Part shown: one piece after another, positions 58,728 through 64,000 of the stretch
Position numbering within the stretch: the stretch's first letter is position 1
How the letters are laid out: each line of letters opens with the position of its first letter
Source of the DNA: Sipunculus nudus
Lineage: Eukaryota; Annelida; Sipuncula; Golfingiida; Sipunculidae
Assembly (NCBI GenBank): GCA_026874595.1
Contig: CM049311.1
Span: 34,183,676-34,247,675, forward strand
DNA length: 64,000 bases
Direction: 5' to 3'
Notes under the pieces: generated by a model
What the model was told of the DNA's origin: nothing
Databases searched by the model: none
What the model saw: the letters and a program-made list of their open reading frames with translations, nothing else
Made by a program: the position numbers and the translations under genes

Positions 58728-61619
58728 GAACAGGGTTATGACGTCCTTCTATGCATAACACCTCAGGCAAGTTTTATGGCCCTTGCACCAGGTGAACTTC
58801 ACACCCTCGTTATCAGCTTTTCACACCTAGAACTTACTCACCCGGACCTCTCCGAGACTGTTGCAGGCCCTGGCACTGGGGGAATATTTGGCTGGTCAGC
58901 GAATGTGTTAAAGGAAGATCATTAGTTGGTCGTTCATATACAAATGGACGTGTCCAAAGTCCCCGTACTACTTCTATATAAAATATATTATATATGTAAA
59001 TATATTATAAATATCCCGGGTTAAAACAACAAAGTATGGATTAAATAGTTTCACCATTCTGGGTCAAGATATGGAATGCTTGTGACGAAAAAAAATCAAA
59101 TATATAAATCAGTGAGTCATAAAACGGTGAAAAAAGAAAATGCTCCATGTTCAAATATCCGTGAGCTTTCCACACATATATCAAACTATGCATTTTACGA
59201 AACTGACAAACCAAATCAGGAATAAACACACATTCCTTTACAGATATGTTGCCATAAATAAGCTGAAAGCATTGCTGCGTAATCTTCTACAATCATCTTT
59301 TTAAAGGGCGAGAAAGTTTAGAATATGTTCTCAAAACTATATATTAAACATATATTTTGGTGATACATTGTTATGTAGAATTTATATGTTATATTATCTA
59401 AACTACCTGTGATATGGTGTGAAATATAAACTGTGAATGAGTTCTATGTGTTATTATTGTTCTTGTTGGTATAAAAACTCCTTGGTGCTTCTTTGATTCC
59501 TTTCATGTACCCCCGACGTTGTCCTGACATGAAATAAATTTTGTTGGGTTATTTGTTGTTTCTGGCTGATCAATAAGTTGTCCACGCTTCACATTGAGTC
59601 TGCGTGAGGTTTTGCTTTGGTGCGTCCCATTATAAAACAATGAATGCACGACTCAGGTATTTATGTTGAACTGGTAAGCCTACTTGACACAAGTCATATG
59701 GAAAAATGCACTGCAACGGCCAGCCATCCTTTTGCGTCGATATCATGTTCAATATCCGATAATCTTAAAATTAGGATACGAATGATGAATTAACAGAATA
59801 CATGAACTCGCAAACCAAAGAGAAAATCCATCTCTATGTTAAAATTTCCTGTGTTGCGTACAAATTTTCTATCGTCCAGTAACCCGTGCAAGCCATGCTT
59901 GTCAGAAATTCAACAAACAGGCAGGGATATTTACATACTGACGACTGGACTGGTTTGTTGGTAGCGACAGCGTAAATGGAGGCCATGGGGCGTTGTCGAA
60001 TATTTACCTGCAGTTCTCGTATATCCTATGCAAGGCACTCTGGTATCTCAATGAACTCTCTTATATCAGAGGGCTGAATTGACGCTACTTATTATATCAC
60101 TGAATTTGTATTTTTTATAAACATGAACTGTGCATTGAGGAAATTATTTCATTTTTTTATTTATGCTTATTTACAATTATGTTGACTATTTGCTTTGATC
60201 AATAAAATTTGATTTCTATATATAGGCTTAATTATTAACTGTTTCTTAAGGAAATCATTATTTAATTTTTATATGTATGTATATTCAAAACTATATATAT
60301 GTATATATTGCATAAGGGTATAAACAATATTGTGTATGGGTGACCTTTGCCTAATGACAGCTATGAAATGTCAGTATTGCATAAACTCTTAGCACAACAT
60401 TCGAACAATTACAGGATCCCAGAAATGACAGCCGAAGTCGACATGGCATGCCCTTCAATTAACTGACTCAACCTTGCCATAGAATATTTTTTTCCAATGT
60501 CTCACCCAAGGAAATACGGCATCAAATGGTCTATTATCTTTGAGAGTGCCACGATTCCGTACGAGACTACCTGGCTCAATAGCTTTAATGGCAATTTATT
60601 GCCGATAGTGTTAGATAAAACCTAGCGATATAAACGAAAACAATGCAGTAAATAATGCCCGTTATACCTTTATGGAGGTCGCTAGGGGTTATTTCCAATC
60701 AAACAAAGGATCGAAGCCCGGCTTCACATGACATGCTCTTTGCTGGGATTAAACAAAATAAAAACGGGGGCTTGGTTGTATTAAGGAGACCAGACCGCCG
60801 AAGCAGCAGAGCTTTAACCGGAATCATTTCAAGGCTGTTTCTTTGGTTCAAATTTATTCTTTCGCGAACTTATGTAGGCCGGAATATCAGCAAAAAATCG
60901 AAGAATACTGTACTCTAGGCGGAGGACAAGGACTATATCGACTCGAATTATACCAACAGCGGCACGATTCATGAGATTTTTTTTGTGTAATAAAAGTGTT
61001 TTCCAGCTTCAGACATAGCCTTGTCCCGCAAATTTCATATCGACCTTGTACCTATAAAATTTTCTGCAAGTATACATTAAAGAATAACACATCTAATTAC
61101 GCGATCTGATTTTCTGTGTGCATATTAAACAGGCAAATTAAAAACTTTAGAGATTTATTCAGCCTCCATACAATAAATTAGATATGGGACAAAGAAAATA
61201 TATTGTACTCCTAACATATATATATTTCTTCTTCCGACCGGTTCAGTCAGAATTTTCTATTTGTATTGTATTCTAACCGTGTGTTTGTGAGCCTGTCAAT
61301 TTCAGTGAAAGGTTTCTGTTCAACAACTCCATAAGGTATATATCAAATTTACTCTAGGCTGCAGAAGTCCTCCTAATGTGTAACACAGCATAGAATTCTA
61401 AGTCTTCTTCTATGTATAAGCTGCTTGCATGGGGCCGACGTATTGCTGACGAGTCTATAAAGATATTAATGGCTTTGATGTGTGATGAAATGTGATGTCT
61501 AAATGCCAATGAGGTAATGGATGAAGAAAAAAAAATCAACAAGTTGATGCATCAGAGATTGCTAATCTGATTCAGATCTTGAACAAGAAACCCTGCAGGG
61601 TGGCGTTGTTTTCAAGTTA
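58728..61619. other. No gene recognised
   Basis: Mostly AT-rich unique sequence. An 87-codon frame at 60655-60918 is basic and unrecognised. Confidence 0.4.
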
Positions 61620-61871
61620 AGCCTACTTGGTGTGCGAGTTACCGGGTTCGGATGCTGTGAGCGGCATGATGCCTAGCGCTGTATCGTGCTTCACTGCCTT
61701 AGCCAATGTGGACGGATTGCCGTTACGTGTCCTACTAGTTAATATTGACGGCTCTTGCCGCTCGCTGTAGTATCATTGCATTAGACCAGCTTGTGAAGAG
61801 CGCACCGAACAGGTCGCCGCGGAACCCAGGACACCAACACAATCAAAGGGACGGCATCCCGTTCCCCGGAG
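61620..61871 (+). other. Candidate 5' or non-coding exon with donor site
   Basis: A GC-richer stretch within AT-rich surroundings ends CCCCGGAG followed by GTAAGCTAG at 61872, a good 5' splice-site match. No long frame is open. Its 5' boundary is not defined. It is placed as a possible leader exon because a second splice-bounded segment follows 253 bp downstream on the same strand. Confidence 0.2.
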
Positions 61872-62123
61872 GTAAGCTAGTCGTTCAGCCGCTGTGACGT
61901 CATGAACAGTCTGTGTAGGATGCTGCGACAGGTATCTATCTAGGTATATATACTTGATGTATGTTCATAGAAAAACATAATACAGGTAGGTACAGAGTCA
62001 TCTTACAGAGTGTACTTGTAAGAATAATATAGAATCAGATATATTATGTCAATACCATTTTCCTTCATCCAGGGATACGTGAGAGAATAATATATTCAAT
62101 CAGTTTTCTCTTTTTCATTTCAG

Positions 62124-62178
62124 ACTGGCGCAGATATAGTGGTATGATACCTCTAAGGAAATAATTCTAATTTTTTCG
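62124..62178 (+). other. Candidate 55-bp internal exon
   Basis: TTTTCTCTTTTTCATTTCAG (62104-62123) is a strong pyrimidine tract with AG. The 55-bp segment ends at a GTAAGT donor at 62179-62184, the full consensus. The segment has stops in at least one frame soon after its ATG (ATGATACCTCTAAGGAAATAA), so a leader or non-coding exon is more likely than a coding one. Confidence 0.25.
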
Positions 62179-62184
62179 GTAAGT

Positions 62185-62638
62185 ACCACTTTTTATATAT
62201 ATTTAACGACAAGAACATATCTTCTATAGCTCTAAACGCTTACTCAACTCGGCGTTTAGACGATAAATTATGTATTGTAATAGCCCAATCGACGGCTGTA
62301 TAGGCGTATAATTGATATATCACTGGCTTCAAACATACATCACAAGAGTTAACTGCATTGTATTGTCTCTTACGGTAAATATTAGGAACTAAACACACGA
62401 CGGAATCTACTGTAATCCAACCATTTTAATCTGGGTCACCTGGCGAAAGTAAAACGTTCCGCTTACATAGAGTCTTTATTCCCATTCACATTAGCCCCAA
62501 AACACTAGTAACCCTATTATCAGCATGGGTTGTTTTCACAAATGTTTTAGAATGACGCTCTGGGAATTTCTGCTCCTTCAATAGATATACTAAAATATAC
62601 CTATACACACTGAGGCCTGAGCTGAGGCAATGTCATGA
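62185..62638. other. No gene recognised
   Basis: AT-rich unique sequence. Confidence 0.4.
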
Positions 62639-62639
62639 G

Positions 62640-62674
62640 GCATTAATATTGTATTAATGCAGTTTTTAAACTGC
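62640..62674. repeat. Two overlapping short hairpins
   Basis: GCATTAATA faces TATTAATGC with a 3-nt loop (62640-62660), and GCAGTTT faces AAACTGC with a 2-nt loop (62659-62674). The hairpins share two bases, so only one can form fully at a time. Confidence 0.75.
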
Positions 62675-64000
62675 ATTTGGCGTGTTTAAACTTTAATATG
62701 CATACAGGACATTAATCACCTGAACACAGAGTAAATGTTCTTCAATCGGATTTTACCTCAAGGCGTAAATGTATCTCTTTCGGACACTTCCCCTCCAAGA
62801 AGTAGACACTAGCTCCATCAAAAGAATACCATAATTTTCTTCACTCTCACCATATAGTATTTAATGATATAACAAATCTTTGTTAAACAATAATGTTGCT
62901 TATAACTAAAAGACTTTTAAAATTCAAATTTGATTTAATTACCACATTTACCAACATTTAATAATATTTAATAGGCTGATGGGATGCAAAAAGTAAAGGG
63001 TTATTGAGGAAAATACGAAGAAATTATAGACAGGATGACGGATTTATTTCGAAATTGCGTTGTCAAAAGTCGTGCATTAATTTCATTAAAAATATGGGGG
63101 TGTGCGAAAGGAAGCTTGTCTCAACTTCAAAAAATGTGAGGGGGACATATCCACCTGTTTCCCTTGAACGAAGGTCCATGGACAGTCGTAAATTCGTTTA
63201 TCGGTGATGTTTATAAGGCATTAGTTGGGTCTTTAATACCGACATTAATTTCTTTACTTTAAACTTTGACATGTGAGCAAGGTTTTTCCATGTTCGTTTC
63301 TGTTTCATCGTCTTCTGTGACACGAGTTCTTCTACTAAATATAGTTCTGGCCGCGGACTGGACGTGCATATAGTCTGTACCATATAGAATTAGCTAGAAT
63401 TTTTGTATCTTTTGGTTTGCAGTTCGGTCCTAAACCTCGCCCGGGAAACACAAAACCCTTCTCACGCTGTAGCTTTTATTAAGCTTGCATATAATGTCAA
63501 ATCAAACTATGTGGACCCAAAAACCCACATAGTCATGTACAAACTGGATATCACAAAACATATGACATATAAACAGCGTAAACTGCATTCAAAATATAAG
63601 TCTAATTCCATAAATCCTTTTAGGAAAGCAGTTATCAATCAGGCATAAAAATCATTTTTTTAAATGACCAGTGGTGGTCTTGATTTGTTTGAACCAAATT
63701 ACAAAATTCATGTCACGACATATATATGAAGGTCATTTGTTGAAGAACGCGTAATCAGAAAGGAGATTCCTCGGCTTCTAACTACATCTTGAACTCCAAT
63801 GAAGTGCGATGAGGTGGTCGGGAATACATGAGGAAATCAAATCTATATTCCAGTGTTTGAATTTTAATGCCGTGATTTGGCAAAATCAGATAATGACTTA
63901 AGTGAAATATCTATAAATATCGTTTGCAGTAACAATTAAACTAAAAAATATATTCAGTTTTATACATTCCATATTCAGAATAACATGGATTAGACGCTTA
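62675..64000. other. No gene recognised
   Basis: AT-rich unique sequence to the end of the window. An 81-codon frame at 63403-63648 is basic and Asn/Lys-rich with no motif. Confidence 0.4.

Overview
This window looks like AT-rich, gene-poor nuclear DNA from an animal, most likely a marine invertebrate and perhaps a mollusc. The animal call rests on long TA, CT and GA microsatellites, tRNA-headed SINEs, short TA-flanked and hAT-type inverted-repeat elements, minisatellites, and no bacterial-type gene packing. The species call is inference. No reading frame exceeds about 146 codons, and none could be matched with confidence to a known cellular protein. The window is best read as intergenic or deep intronic sequence, with at most a few candidate exons.

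Layout. 1-800: three partial copies of a roughly 338-bp tandem unit ending in a GACGGACAGA-type tract. 985-1110 and 13141-13400: two copies of one tRNA-derived SINE on opposite strands. 1755-2240: an inverted-repeat element whose arm tips each hold their own hairpin; an isolated end of the same kind lies at 29384-29442. 4208-4375 and 22036-22220: an old and a younger copy of a TA-flanked MITE. 5620-5636: a perfect DR5 nuclear-receptor-type site. 5921-6440: a 260-bp unit duplicated in tandem at about 98% identity. 10085-10480: a minisatellite with an exact 41-bp step and two alternating unit types. 13470-14435: a mariner-like element with about 250-bp inverted ends and a decayed HTH-like frame. 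18058-21130: a 1.5-kb tandem segmental duplication in which each copy ends in a second SINE family; the SINE body is inverted in the first copy. 23084-23283, 25835-26069 and 29100-29310: hAT-like MITEs. 26320-28420: four related blocks in +,-,+,- order, apparently two fold-back elements side by side. 35969-37867: a 1.9-kb inverted repeat whose arms each hold an LTR-like unit with TATA box and poly(A) signal. 40557-40925, 41990-42290, 46390-46960 and 52600-52815: further tandem repeats. 57070-57150: a doubled palindrome of transposon-end type.

Genes. The best protein-like candidates are a 3'-terminal exon on the minus strand at 34908-35083 (acceptor, open frame, stop overlapping AATAAA), a 50-codon frame with a good start context at 6615-6767, and an acidic, lysine-rich frame on the minus strand at 12184-12432. 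Possible 5' or non-coding exons lie at 61620-61871 and 62124-62178. All of these are low confidence. The genes seen here do not form any pathway. What organises the window is inverted and tandem duplication of mobile DNA.
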